Shown here piece by piece: positions 43,376 through 53,899 of a stretch of 64,000 nucleotides of DNA; position 1 is the first letter of the stretch; each line of letters starts with the position of its first letter. The position numbers and the translations under genes were made by a program. This DNA comes from Trichobilharzia regenti (lineage: Eukaryota > Platyhelminthes > Trematoda > Strigeidida > Schistosomatidae): the NCBI GenBank assembly GCA_944472135.2, contig OX235262.1, positions 61,538,440-61,602,439 of the forward strand, read 5' to 3'. The notes beneath the pieces are model-generated. The model made no database searches, was not told the origin of the DNA, and worked only from the letters and a program-made list of their open reading frames with translations.

Positions 43376-44089
43376 ATGATCTGTTTCAATTAGCCTGCAT
43401 TTAAATATAATTATCATTTCGATAACAAATTATTTCCCTTCCGGGCACCTAGTAAACGAAATCAGGATTTTAGATTATATTCAGTAGCCTATAGACTCCA
43501 GCTTAATAATCTGTTCAGAGAAAATATTGCTTTTCACCTGTTTTGTTATGGTTCGAGATTATTCTTTATCATGCATTTCAGTAACACACAGGGTGGAATT
43601 TAGGACCACAAGTTTATACATTTACGACGCCATCATTCAACACATGGTAGTAAATTCACTAGCAGGTGGTTTATTGCTTTTATTAATTCTAGGCACAGGC
43701 CAATCACAGCTGAAAGTCGGAATCCAGGTATTTTTTGCTATCATGATAAAGTCGCTAACATAAATAGATTCTGGTACAAATGAAAATGAAAGATATCGCA
43801 TGTCAGATAAATTTACTTGATATGACACACAGTGATGCAGTATCAATAATTAGATATTGTTTCGAGTACAATTTGTTACTCATTATCGCATTATTATTTT
43901 CACAAGATTTGGGTAGTTGCTGAAGATATACCACCCAAAATCTGCGAAGGCAGGTCTAGTTCAATTTTGATGCAGTCAAGCCAGGAACATAACTAATCAG
44001 GAGATTGAAATAATGAAATTTTACAAAAAAAGAAAACATCACTAGCCAATAAAATGTATGAACAGGCAGTAATCAGTCAGCATAAATGG
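43376..44089. other. Unassigned sequence
   Basis: Nothing recognised. Overlapping frames at 43527-43846 on the two strands are not supported as genes. Confidence 0.4.
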
Positions 44090-44695
44090 GAGGAACGTGA
44101 AACAAACAACCTCATTCACCTACCAACCGACCTGGGAAGCCTCGTCTGAACTATAGGCGGAAGGAACCGATGAGGATATCAAAGCAAAGATCGGGAAAGC
44201 AAGACACGCTTTCATTACTCTTAAGTCTGGTGGTGGTTAACAGCACTCAGCATCAAAAATAAGATCCGGGTTTTCAACTCGAATGTGATGTTACTATATG
44301 GATCAGAGACTTGTCGCGTCATAAAGAGCACATCAAACAAACTGCAAACCTTCATTAACAGGTGTCTTTGCTCAGTACTCAAGATCAGATGGCCAGAAAC
44401 GATCAGCAATAGGGGTCTCTGGGAGCGAAACAACCAGAAACCGACTATGCTTCAAATATGCAGGAAGAAATGGAGATGGAAACCATCAAGTGACATCATT
44501 AGACAAGCCATTGCTGGAGTGGAACCCGAAAAGGAAGCGGCGAGTCGGTCGTCCAAAGGTGACTTGGAGGAGGTCATTTGAAGAGGAAATGAAAGCATGT
44601 GGGCAGACTTGGAACAGGATGAAAACGTTGGCAGAGAAGCGAACGCAATGGAGACGTGCGGCTGAAGTCCTATATTCCTCTAGAAATTAAAGGAA
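44090..44695 (+). mobile_element. RTE-A 3' part
   Basis: Plus strand: GTDEDIKAKIGKARHAF-like trace, LLYGSETCRVIKSTSNKL, LKIRWPETISNRGLWE and, after a frame change, EWNPKRKRRVGRPKVTWRR with RRAAEVLYSSRN at the end. This is the C-terminal part of the RTE-A polyprotein with at least two frameshifts; RT blocks are absent. Confidence 0.75.
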
Positions 44696-45285
44696 ATAAC
44701 AATAAAATGTATGAAGGCCAATAAGAAAAATAAGAGTAGAAGTCCAAATAATAGAATTAATATAAGTAATGAGGAATTTAAACGAATACTGGAAGGTCTA
44801 TCTAGGATTCTTATTAAGGCTCAGATTAACAAACTCATTGAGAGACAAACTTTTTGACCTCAGTGTCTTATGGATACAATTAGTTGAAATAATGCAATCT
44901 GACAAGTCTTTGAGATCAGACTAGTAGATTTGAGCCATTTAGATTTTCAGAATATAGAAATTAAACGAGAAACAGAATAATTAACCCCGATCAGTTAAGT
45001 AATACAAGAAAAAGGACAGCCACTACAATGTATGCAGTTGCGTGTAATCATACAGTATTACAAAGTGATAAAGGTAGTTGAAGAGAGAGGATAATTATGG
45101 AGTAAAATACCAGGCACTTGCAATCGAAATGACGTAATGTGGACCTCAGATATATGGAAATAAAATTTGCAGAGAATGAGAGTAGAAATGGGTAGTTATC
45201 AGGTCGTGTGAACAAAATGCTATTATTATGAGTAGTAAATTGTGCTCTAATCTGCATTCAGTTAATAATACTGTGGAGAGAACCA
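44696..45285. other. Unassigned sequence
   Basis: Nothing recognised. Confidence 0.4.
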
Positions 45286-46000
45286 TATAGGATGAACAAC
45301 TAGACAGCTTAACAAATGCATTAATGAGCATCTTGCTTCATGGTTCTGAAAAGGTCAAATAAAATCCATAAGAAGTCCTATTTCGACTCATTTGATTGAT
45401 AGTGGTCACCAAGTAGACAAAAATAGTTCCTTCAAAGTTATCCATCACATTCCATCGAGCCTTTCGAACGAAATTCTAAGCCGCCTTTTACACACAGCCG
45501 AAGCTATGGGAATTAATTTGAGAGGGCGATTCCATTGTCTTTGCATACAACAGAAGAAGTTTGTTCTACCTGCGTCTCTCCCTTGGCCTAGGCGAATTCT
45601 AATCAAAACCCTCCCACCCTTTCTTATTCTCCATTTACTTCGTACTTTTATGATACTTATTTAAACTCTGATTATCTATCCACTTCACCTTTAGTATTAC
45701 GTAACTTTTAAGATTTAACCTAATTTATTTATTGAATTGTCTACATATAAGCATATTACTACCATTTGTTATTCTTATCACCACCTGCATAAACCTTATT
45801 ATCAATATTTTGTTATCGTTATAATCATCGTTATTAACTACATTTAAAACATTTACCACATTTTTATTATTTCATCCACAAAATCACCGTTATTGGTTAA
45901 AAATTTTATATATAAATCAATGTAAATTAGAGTGAAGTCTGAAGAAGGTCTAAGTGAAAACAGTACTGTTTGCTTATGTGTCTTTTTCCAATAATAATGC
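45286..46000 (+). mobile_element. PLE 3' part with hammerhead-like core
   Basis: Endonuclease C-terminal half: STHLIDSGHQVDKNSSFKV, HTAEAMGINL and LCIQQKKFVLPASLPWP (frame 45392-45664). The GIY-YIG start is decayed upstream (45290-45390). The tail has CTGAAGA-N10-GAAA at 45939-45959. Confidence 0.7.
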
Positions 46001-46009
46001 AGTATCACC

Positions 46010-46420
46010 CACAGCGCGGTATGAAATAATTGCAGCTAATGTGAAGACCTTAATCAGTAGATGGCTTTTCTTCAGAATGGACAAACAGTAAGGGGAAAAA
46101 AACAACCAACCAATCAACAACCTCTTGCTTCATGTGTATGCAGAATGAAATAGAAATGAGATGGAAATGCACACGCTGAGATAGTTGAGTGAGTTGATAA
46201 GTCAGAAAAACCGTCAAGTGTCTCACAGACAGGGTTTGGACGGTTGTATATGCGTCTGAAGGTGACAACGAAGAGATCGTGTGATAAGTATATAAAAACT
46301 TTCCCGAAGTTGTGGAGCCAGTTGCAAAATTGATAGTAAAGGACAGATGAAAGTAGTAATGTGCCGCTGAAGGCATATGTTCCACTTGGGAACAATGGAA
46401 TACATGGTAACAAATAAAAC
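46010..46420 (+). mobile_element. Very decayed RTE-A 3' end
   Basis: Traces of the C-terminal region on the plus strand, ending GCATATGTTCCACTTGGGAACAA. Frames are lost. Confidence 0.45.
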
Positions 46421-47354
46421 TGCAAAAGAATTTATAGGCAAATTAAATATTCAGGGATGGCTTAAGTTAACAAGCTTATGTTTCAGTTAGTTAAATAGAA
46501 AGTAACCTGTGCTTATTGTCAACATTCATATCTGTTGAAAACATTTATTTCCCGATACGAATTTAAAACAAGCAATAAAGGTTAATAAAGCAGGATTTAA
46601 TGAATTCATCAAATTTCGGTAGAACTCGTCAGCTGAATACTCTACATACACGTATATATATACTTTTGAAATTACATAGGGAGATATAAGACTGATAAGT
46701 TGAATACTCTACATACACGAATATATATACTTTTGAAATTACATAGGGAGATATAAGACTGATAAGTAAACAAACTACATTGAATTAATCATGCAGAGAG
46801 ACAGGTGCGAATATTTTCCAGGTCATGTTCAAATAGATAAGGGGAGAGAGAGAGTATGAGAGATCAAAATTAAGATAAATTGCATTACGCTTCAATTACA
46901 TCACTTAGATAAACAATTAGTCATTAGGGAATATAACGAGAATTGCAAACAGACTAATATCAATAGTAATAGTTTTAATAACAATAATAATAATAGTGTT
47001 GAAGTGATTTAAGATAATCTTACGGATAAAGCATAGATTTAAATGAATCAAGAATAATAATAATGGTAGTAATAATAACAAAAATAAGAAGAAGAAGAGG
47101 TAGAATAATAGTAATAACAAGTAGAGAATAATAAGTAAAGCGTATTACCATGGTAGATTCAGAGTGACGACCATCTCCTTTTGTATACAGAGGGCTGGTT
47201 TGTAAATTCGAATTGCACAAGCCTCTGCAATTGCAAGCATCTTCTTGTTTCTTTGTTTGCTGACGATGGTGAATGACTTGACGGCGTCGATATCATGTCC
47301 GTAATCCACGAGATGTTTTGTTATTGAGGATTTTGGGACTTTGCACTCAGCTTA

Positions 47355-48014
47355 GTCAGAACACTGTTCAATAGAGCACGGAAAATTTGTTCTGACAGTA
47401 CTATTGAATATGAAATAAAATCTCTGAAGGATATTTTATGTAAGAATGGATATCCTGAGAAGTTCATTAATAAATACTCTAAAGAAACTACCCCTTGCAA
47501 AACAATTCAGACAGTTCCAAAGAAACCTGTCTATATCAATTTGCCATTCAAAGGAGATGACGTACAGGAAATAGTGAAACGAAGACTTGACAAAGCCATC
47601 AAGAGAACTTATTGTGCTGCAAAACTTGTTATCCTTAACACCACCAAGCGAGTGCTTCAACAATCTGGGAAAGACCAGTCGCCAATCCTCGACACTTCAA
47701 ACTGCATATATCAATTTGAGTGTGTTTGTGGCAGCAAATACATAGGTCGTACGGAAAGGCGATTGTCTACTCGCATGATGGAGCATTTGCCAAAATGGTT
47801 GAAAACAGCTGAGTGCAAAGTCCCAAAATCCTCAATAACAAAACATCTCGTGGATTACGGACATGATATCGACGCCGTCAAGTCATTCACCATCGTCAGC
47901 AAACAAAGAAACAAGAAGATGCTTGCAATTGCAGAGGCTTGTGCAATTCGAATTTACAAACCAGCCCTCTGTATACAAAAGGAGATGGTCGTCACTCTGA
48001 ATCTACCATGGTAA
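47355..48014 (+). CDS. PLE linker and GIY-YIG endonuclease, open
   Basis: 219 codons with no stop, although the first ATG is at 47541. In order: RARKICSDSTIEYE, GYPEKFINKY, KKPVYINLPFKGDDVQE, CIYQFECVCGSKYIGRTERR (zinc ligands and GIY-YIG core), EHLPKWL, a KHLVDYGHDIDA segment and LCIQKEMVVTLNLPW. The Arg after YIG and the downstream Glu (EHLPKWL) suit an active nuclease. The RT is missing, so the copy is 5'-truncated. Confidence 0.85.
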   Translation, partial: VRTLFNRARKICSDSTIEYEIKSLKDILCKNGYPEKFINKYSKETTPCKTIQTVPKKPVYINLPFKGDDVQEIVKRRLDKAIKRTYCAAKLVILNTTKRVLQQSGKDQSPILDTSNCIYQFECVCGSKYIGRTERRLSTRMMEHLPKWLKTAECKVPKSSITKHLVDYGHDIDAVKSFTIVSKQRNKKMLAIAEACAIRIYKPALCIQKEMVVTLNLPW

Positions 48015-48526
48015 TACGCTTTACTTATTATTCTCTACTTGTTATTACTATTATTCTACCTCTTCTTCTTCTTATTTTTGTTATTATTACTACCATTATT
48101 ATTATTCTTGATTCATTTAAATCTATGCTTTATCCGTAAGATTATCTTAACTCACTTCAACACTATTATTATTATTGTTATTAAAACTATTACTATTGAT
48201 ATTAGTCTGTTTGCAATTCTCGTTATATTCCCTAATGACTAATTGTTTATCTAAGTGATGTAATTGAAGCGTAATGCAATTTATCTTAATTTTGATCTCT
48301 CATACTCTCTCTCTCCCCTTATCTATTTGAACATGACCTGGAAAATATTCGCACCTGTCTCTCTGCATGATTAATTCAATGTAGTTTGTTTACTTATCAG
48401 TCTTATATCTCCCTATGTAATTTCAAAAGTATATATATTCGTGTATGTAGAGTATTCAACTTATCAGTCTTATATCTCCCTATGTAATTTCAAAAGTATA
48501 TATATACGTGTATGTAGAGTATTCAG

Positions 48527-48546
48527 CTGACGAGTTCTACCGAAAT
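48527..48546 (+). ncRNA. Hammerhead-like core in PLE 3' end
   Basis: CUGACGA-GUUCUACC-GAAA-U lies about 55 bases from the end of the PLE. An inverted copy is at 46613-46631. Both core boxes are canonical; stem II has only G-C plus weak pairs. Confidence 0.5.
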
Positions 48547-48608
48547 TTGATGAATTCATTAAATCCTGCTTTATTAACCTTTATTGCTTGTTTTAAATTC
48601 ATATCTGT

Positions 48609-49058
48609 AATAATGAATGAAATGTAGGCTGTAGTATTAATTTATCGTAGCTAGTAATCCAAATAACATAGTGTCAGTGTATTATTACCGTTCTTGTTTG
48701 CTCGAAATAATAAAAAAAGTCTTATACAATAACAGAATCACATGATGTGAGATAAATAAAAATTGTGTAACTTAAATATTAAGGAATCAGATTTCATCGT
48801 CTACGTTTCCACTTACAATATGTTTATTATATTATTCTCGAAGGCTAATTAACAGAAATAATTCAGAATTCACAAGTCAGTGACGTAATATAGTAGAATA
48901 TAATAAGGAGAAGATTTCAAGCGCCATAGATGCGAATACTTTGTACACTGGTGAGACGGATTTACGCGATAATAGCTACTATAATCTAGTGGACTCAGTG
49001 CGACGGTTGGTCATTTGAAGTATGTGGTAGTGATTATTATATAACCACCAGTATCATT
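48609..49058. other. Unassigned sequence
   Basis: Nothing recognised. Confidence 0.4.
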
Positions 49059-49285
49059 TAATTGGTGGATGGTGACTAGCTGTGGAATCCAGGATGCATA
49101 TTTCGTCCTATTTGGGACTTTTCATCTGGATATACCTGCATTAACCAGTGAGTGATGATGTTCGCACCGAGGCTCGAACCCAGTGCCCTTAGTTTCAAAC
49201 ACCAAAGCGTTATCCATTAGACCACTTGGGCCACGAGAGACACTGAGCACTTCGGTCCAATCAATCTAAAATTCAACTAAAATAT
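49059..49285. mobile_element. SINE-B composite
   Basis: A minus-strand SINE-B from ATTGGTGGATGGTGACTAGC to the head (about 49240), then a plus-strand SINE-B 3' tail (CACTTCGGTCCAATCAATC, 49250-49283). The minus arm begins at the same point where the right arm of the 37.9-kb SINE-B ends. The hammerhead on the minus strand is degraded (ATGAAAA core), though GUCC/GGAC and GAAA are kept. Confidence 0.7.
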
Positions 49286-49289
49286 GCAC

Positions 49290-49960
49290 TACTATTATTA
49301 GTACTCTTTTCGGTTCCTAGTGAAACATAGCACTTCAGCAGCACATGTCCACTTCACTTTTTGTTCTCGGCAGTCCTTTTCTTCTGGGGCCCACCACTCC
49401 TCATAAGCTCTCATTTTTTCCTCATGTGATCTTCTGCATAACACTTATTTCAGGTTCTATTTGAGAATTTACCTGATTGTGAAGTCACGTAATTGTCTCC
49501 CTAGAGTATACCTGATGCATCCCCACTTCTTTCTGCTTGTCTGTTGCTACAGGTCATCCTTACCTTTCCTTCCTGACTGGCATTTTAATTTTCTGTATCA
49601 AGGCAGAGAGGATAGGTGTTGCTGAAAGTCTTCGATCTCTTGGGAACACATCCGATGACTTGTTTGTGAAGCGTAGGGAGGCAATGGTATGACGGTAATA
49701 CTGAGAACCCGAATGCTGTTCCATACGTTGAGTGCAGTAGGTTTACACAGTTATTTCGGATTAAAACGAAGTCTTTCTCGCTTTTTGGATCCAGGTTGGC
49801 TGTGACATCCCAATCTGTGTCCTCTGCAGTTGAAATTACGCTTCTCAAATAAATGAAAGCGGTTAATTCCCCTACTTTATCCAGTTCATTGCGATTGATA
49901 CTGATTGTTATCGACTAGGTATCACCATTATCTTTGTCTTACCCATATTTACCTAATGTT
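49290..49960 (-). mobile_element. Decayed RTE-A copy
   Basis: Minus strand: 3' end (TATGTTTCACTAGGAACCG) at left, then traces of the C-terminal region, then LRSVISTAEDTDWDVTANLD (49585-49848), the linker segment that corresponds to YLGSIVSTTG in other copies. Frames are broken. Confidence 0.65.
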
Positions 49961-51239
49961 CTGAAGAACACAATGAATACCGTTATTAAATGAATTTTAT
50001 TTTATCGGTTTTAAGATGTTCCTTCACGAATTTATCAATGGATGATAAATAGTTTACCCAACTACATCTCAAAATTTATCAGAACAAATGCACTGATCAG
50101 TATAATTAGTAAGTTGTTGTCGTATTTTACTCTATTCAAGCATATGTCGAAGAATGATTGTTCAGCTCAAGGTGTTGTATCTGTTACCAGTCATCGACAT
50201 AGAGTGCTCATTCCCACTGTAATACTTTATGTAGAATTAACAGACTTTACTACTGAAAATCAGTAATAATGTAAAATATTTTAATGAAAGATTTAATCTG
50301 TTTTGTCACTGAATGACACAACGGTAGTTGACCTGTATCTGACTCTTAAAGGGCAACACCATATTACTTAAAAATTCAGAATTTACGATTGCATAAAAAA
50401 AAGATTGGGGTAGTTTCTATACCAAGGATATCGTTGATAAACCTTCTTGAGATTAGTGAACAGGAGCAAGACGTCATCTAACTCCTCTTAGATTCGACGC
50501 AGCATTCTTTCACAGACAAAATTAAAATAAGTCTTTTATATAGCCAAACCTTTTAAATCTGATGATGATGATGTGAATATACTTAGCAAATATAAACCGA
50601 TTTTCAAATGCTTTATGAAACAAACTAAAACACCAGTCAACTGATTTGATTCAGGGAAGGATAAGACGGATTTACGATGAATGCGAACACCAGCGTTATT
50701 GATTATGATTGCATTAGAGATTTTGAAAAAAATCAAAGATTCGTGTTTTAAATATAAATATATATATATATATATATATATGTCTTAGAGGACTCAGTGG
50801 TTTCTAAAAAATATATCGGAATTCAACTTTTATTTCTTGTTGTGTTCCATCTCTTATATCACGAAAATACCGAACTCTTGATATTAGATAATAATGTAAA
50901 GTTAAGCCAAGTAAAGCCTTCAGTCTGTCAGAAATTTATGCAGCTAAAATCTATCAAGCAACTTTAGATTACGACATCCATTTTTCTGACTGTAACGTCA
51001 TCATATGTTTAAATTGTATTCACAATGAGTTAAAAAGATTATCATCACAAGAAAGTAAACATACTCAGTTCAATGTCTGTCGAATTATTTTAAAGATTGT
51101 TAAGTGGAAACACGTGGTGGAAAACTGAAGATTTGGTTACTTTGATAACATATTCTACATATATATGAGGAGAAATACAGAATTTAAACATTTAGCATAA
51201 TGCCTAGCAAATAACTATCCTTGGTTTCAGGTTTTAATC
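49961..51239. other. Unassigned sequence with a TA tract
   Basis: A (TA)n microsatellite at about 50754-50781. No gene or known repeat was recognised in the rest. Confidence 0.4.
50754..50781. repeat. (TA)n microsatellite
   Basis: An uninterrupted TA tract of about 13 units. Confidence 0.9.
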
Positions 51240-51890
51240 ATAAGCTGATATTGGTTGGAGAACAATTGGAAAATTGATATAAGAATAAAACTTGTGCACT
51301 GTGGTAGAGTGTAATTCCATTATAGGTAAATTTTGTTTGATGAAGTCTCACAGCGTTATACAGTAATGTATACAGTAAACATTACTGTATAACGCTGTGA
51401 GACTTTATCAAACAAAATTTACCCATAATGGAACAATTGGAAAACTTGGGAGTATTGCCAGACAGTTAATTCGTCCTAGTTTGGGACTCATTGTCAGTAC
51501 GCACCCACAGACGGAGTTTGAGACCAGGACGTTTCTATCATAAGACGAGCTCGTATAACATTTTAGCCGCTGGTACCCGATCGAATAGTCACCCCATGAA
51601 TTCCAACTCCCGCCGACTAGCAATATAGCTTGAACACTAGTCAGTGTCATTGGCGAATTTTTTTCCTCGCGCTTATTGGATCAGGCTCCAGTGGCTTATT
51701 GGTCTACGAGCTCGCTCTGTGACCAGAAGGTCCTGGTCTCAAATCACGTGTTGGTGGATGCGTATTGTTGAAGAGTCCCAGGCTAGTACGAAACAACTTT
51801 CTGGCAATAGGTTGTGTAATAGTTCTCTAGCTGATGTAAGCTCATGATTAAATCCTGTAGCCGGTCAATCAAGTCCCTGCAAAGAAATAC
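51240..51890. mobile_element. Head-to-head SINE-A pair with a hairpin inserted
   Basis: The minus-strand copy runs 51240-51600 (interrupted by 51274-51430), the plus-strand copy 51650-51890. The plus copy has CCAGTGGCTTATTGGTCTACG (A-box), a weak B-box and GTTGAAGAGTCC...ACGAAACAAC. The minus copy has GTACTG and ACAATGAGTCC. Tails face outward. Confidence 0.75.
51274..51430. mobile_element. 157-bp insertion containing a 53-bp hairpin
   Basis: GAACAATTGGAAAA at 51260-51273 and 51431-51444 is a 14-bp target-site duplication of SINE-A sequence. The insert has a 43-base single-copy part (51274-51316) and an inverted repeat, 51317-51369 and 51379-51431, with a 9-base loop and two mismatches. The last base of the right arm is the first base of the duplication. 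No family was recognised. The long TSD suggests target-primed retroposition rather than a cut-and-paste transposon. Confidence 0.8.
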
Positions 51891-52079
51891 TTGAAAATAA
51901 TCATTTTATTTAGAATAATTAGAGTTTTTGCAAATTCTGATTTGGCAACCTTGATATTTTCCCATGAATGACATTTTTTAGTGGAATGACTCCTCACACT
52001 TGAGGATAGTTTTATTCGACAGAAAATCGCTTTAGAAAAACTTATAAAACTGAAGAAACTTTGAGTAAAATGATGCAAT

Positions 52080-52240
52080 CAACCTCTGTGAGCTAGAAAA
52101 GAAATCAACGATTCGAATACCCTAGGATGGCATAGAGAAGATCATGTGAAGCTTATGGACAGTTGTGGAAATATTTTTCAGCATTAAATACAATGGAGGT
52201 AAACGCCTGAGGCCCTATGGTTCACTTGGAATGCGAGAAA
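52080..52240 (+). mobile_element. RTE-A 3'-end relic
   Basis: Traces of EDHVKLMDSCGN (from the EEEMKAYGQTWN region) followed by GAGGCCCTATGGTTCACTTGG, the RTE-A 3' end. Confidence 0.45.
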
Positions 52241-52410
52241 CGAACAGTGAGTTTCTTTGCTTTGACGATTAATATTGAAACGCAAAACACAACAAGTAAT
52301 CTTCGTCGCAACGATGATTTAGAGAAAGAATATCTCTTAAAATGTTCACCTGAATCTCAAAACAAAAGAAAGAATTGCAAGTCCATGTCAACAGAAATGT
52401 TTTCATGTAT

Positions 52411-52635
52411 GCGTTGGTGGCATAGCGGTTAGGATGCTTGCCGACCAGGCACACGGTCCGGGGTTCGATCTCCGGCTGACGCACTCCCTTACCTCGCTAA
52501 GCCAGAAATAGTTCTGGTAAAGAGGAAAGGATGGACATGAGGCTAGCAACCCCATCCCGTAAAATAAACACCGCCACAGAAACTTCAAGCCACTAGCTTG
52601 AAGCCCTATGTTCCACTGGGAACGTGAAGGAAAAA
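52411..52635 (+). mobile_element. SINE-E copy, well preserved
   Basis: GCGTTGGTGGCATAGCGGTTAGG (A-box within the first 20 bases), GGGGTTCGATCTCC (B-box), a middle with CTCGCTAAGCCAGAAATAG and GGCTAGCAACCCCATCCCG, and the end CTTGAAGCCCTATGTTCCAC followed by TGGGAACG and a poly-A-rich tail. The end closely matches the RTE-A 3' end. Confidence 0.9.
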
Positions 52636-52999
52636 AAAACAGGTGATCGAAATCATAGGCCTCACTTTATGAATGTTAAATTCGGAATGTGTGTGACATC
52701 CCATTGAATTTCACTCAGTCAACATTTGTTGCGTAAACGTTTACTAGACTACGAAAATATAAACTTTTATTAGATAAAGCTCTTACTTATGAAGTTAATT
52801 TAACCATTCATGACGTAGAGACTGTGAATAATTGCAAGCCTGCTGAATTCCTTGAGAAAATTATTTGGAAAAGAGTGTGATACAGTTTGTTCCAAATAAA
52901 TGTAAGATAATCTTACTGGATTGCTATACTTATCATTTTCTAGTTGAAGAAAATGAAGTGAATTGATGGAATGTGTCATCAGTCACAAAGGACTAACTG

Positions 53000-53560
53000 C
53001 TGAAGACATTTCAGCACTGACACAAAAAACACTTCCGGTCAACTCACTCCATCTCCTCTGCGAGTATGACTGTCTATCATATCAGCCTCCGTAGTATGCA
53101 GCAGTTCACTGGTTGTACTTCACAGCAATCACACAAGGTATGTGAATGTGAAGGATTTGAAGAGACCATAGGTTTACGCCAAACACACCCTCTTCTACAC
53201 GCTCAGTTAACATGTAGAAACATGATAATTAATAGTATGGTAGAATATTATGTAAGAGGGAAAAATGAATAAGGTTTAGAAACTGCTGATATTCTATAGC
53301 TAGGACATGTGTAATACATGCCATACTACCATCTTCATCTTTGAGCAATATCAGTCGAGACAGGATCAAGTTGAGGAGAATTTGGGCGTGATGAGAGAGA
53401 AACAAGTTCCCAATTCATAAAATCATTATATTGTATTTTGAGCTACCTAGTTAGGTTTAGGTTATCTGACTGGGGCCCTGATGATGCTGAGAACTACTGT
53501 TTGAAAACTCTTAGTGATATGTTGCGGAATAGTTGACAAAGATACTCATTTATTCATTGA
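53000..53560 (+). mobile_element. Decayed RTE-B 3' part
   Basis: An ILGHVLYMPYYHLHL-like trace near 53290-53340 (LGHVLRMP in the 23-kb copy) and RLSDWGPDDAEN...LKTLSDMLRN at 53460-53535 match RTE-B in order. The upstream part to 53000 is uncertain. Confidence 0.55.
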
Positions 53561-53899
53561 TATTTATTTACTCATCTCAACACACCTATATTTGTCCATT
53601 ATATTACTTTAAAGTTTTGCAGCTTCTCTGAAGTATGAAAACTTGTACTGGTTAGCGCCTTTGTAAACTTTTATATTGGTCCGTTGATCGGACAGTTAAT
53701 TTTTTATTAATGTGATTGTTTTCTTCCAGTGTGGGTTGTTTAATTACGGAGCTTTTGTTGTCCTGCCAGACAACATCTCCAGCGCAGACTTCAATATGAA
53801 GCAAACCTAAATCTCAGTGAATGATATAATTGACGGTGTTTACAACCCTGGTTGAGATCAGTTGTTAATTTTCATAAGTTCAGTCGTTTTATTGACTTG

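Larger units (their letters stand above)
46524..48608 (+). mobile_element. PLE copy forming a 790-bp inverted duplication with one TSD
   Basis: The left arm (46559-47352) is an inverted copy of the right arm (47811-48600), with a 458-bp central segment that carries the first part of the endonuclease. ATTCATATCTGT at 46524-46535 and 48597-48608 is a 12-bp target-site duplication around the whole palindrome. The arms differ by only a few bases. Both arms contain a 70-bp tandem duplication (46628-46765 and 48400-48530), so it predates the palindrome. Both contain CTGACGA-GTTCTACC-GAAA (46613-46631 minus, 48527-48545 plus). Confidence 0.92.

Noticed and set aside
46917..48242. Leucine/isoleucine-rich small frames on both strands resembling membrane proteins
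   Set aside because: They are AT-rich 3' UTR of the PLE, present in both inverted arms.
50754..50781. Promoter or origin signal in the TA tract
   Set aside because: A plain microsatellite with no supporting context.
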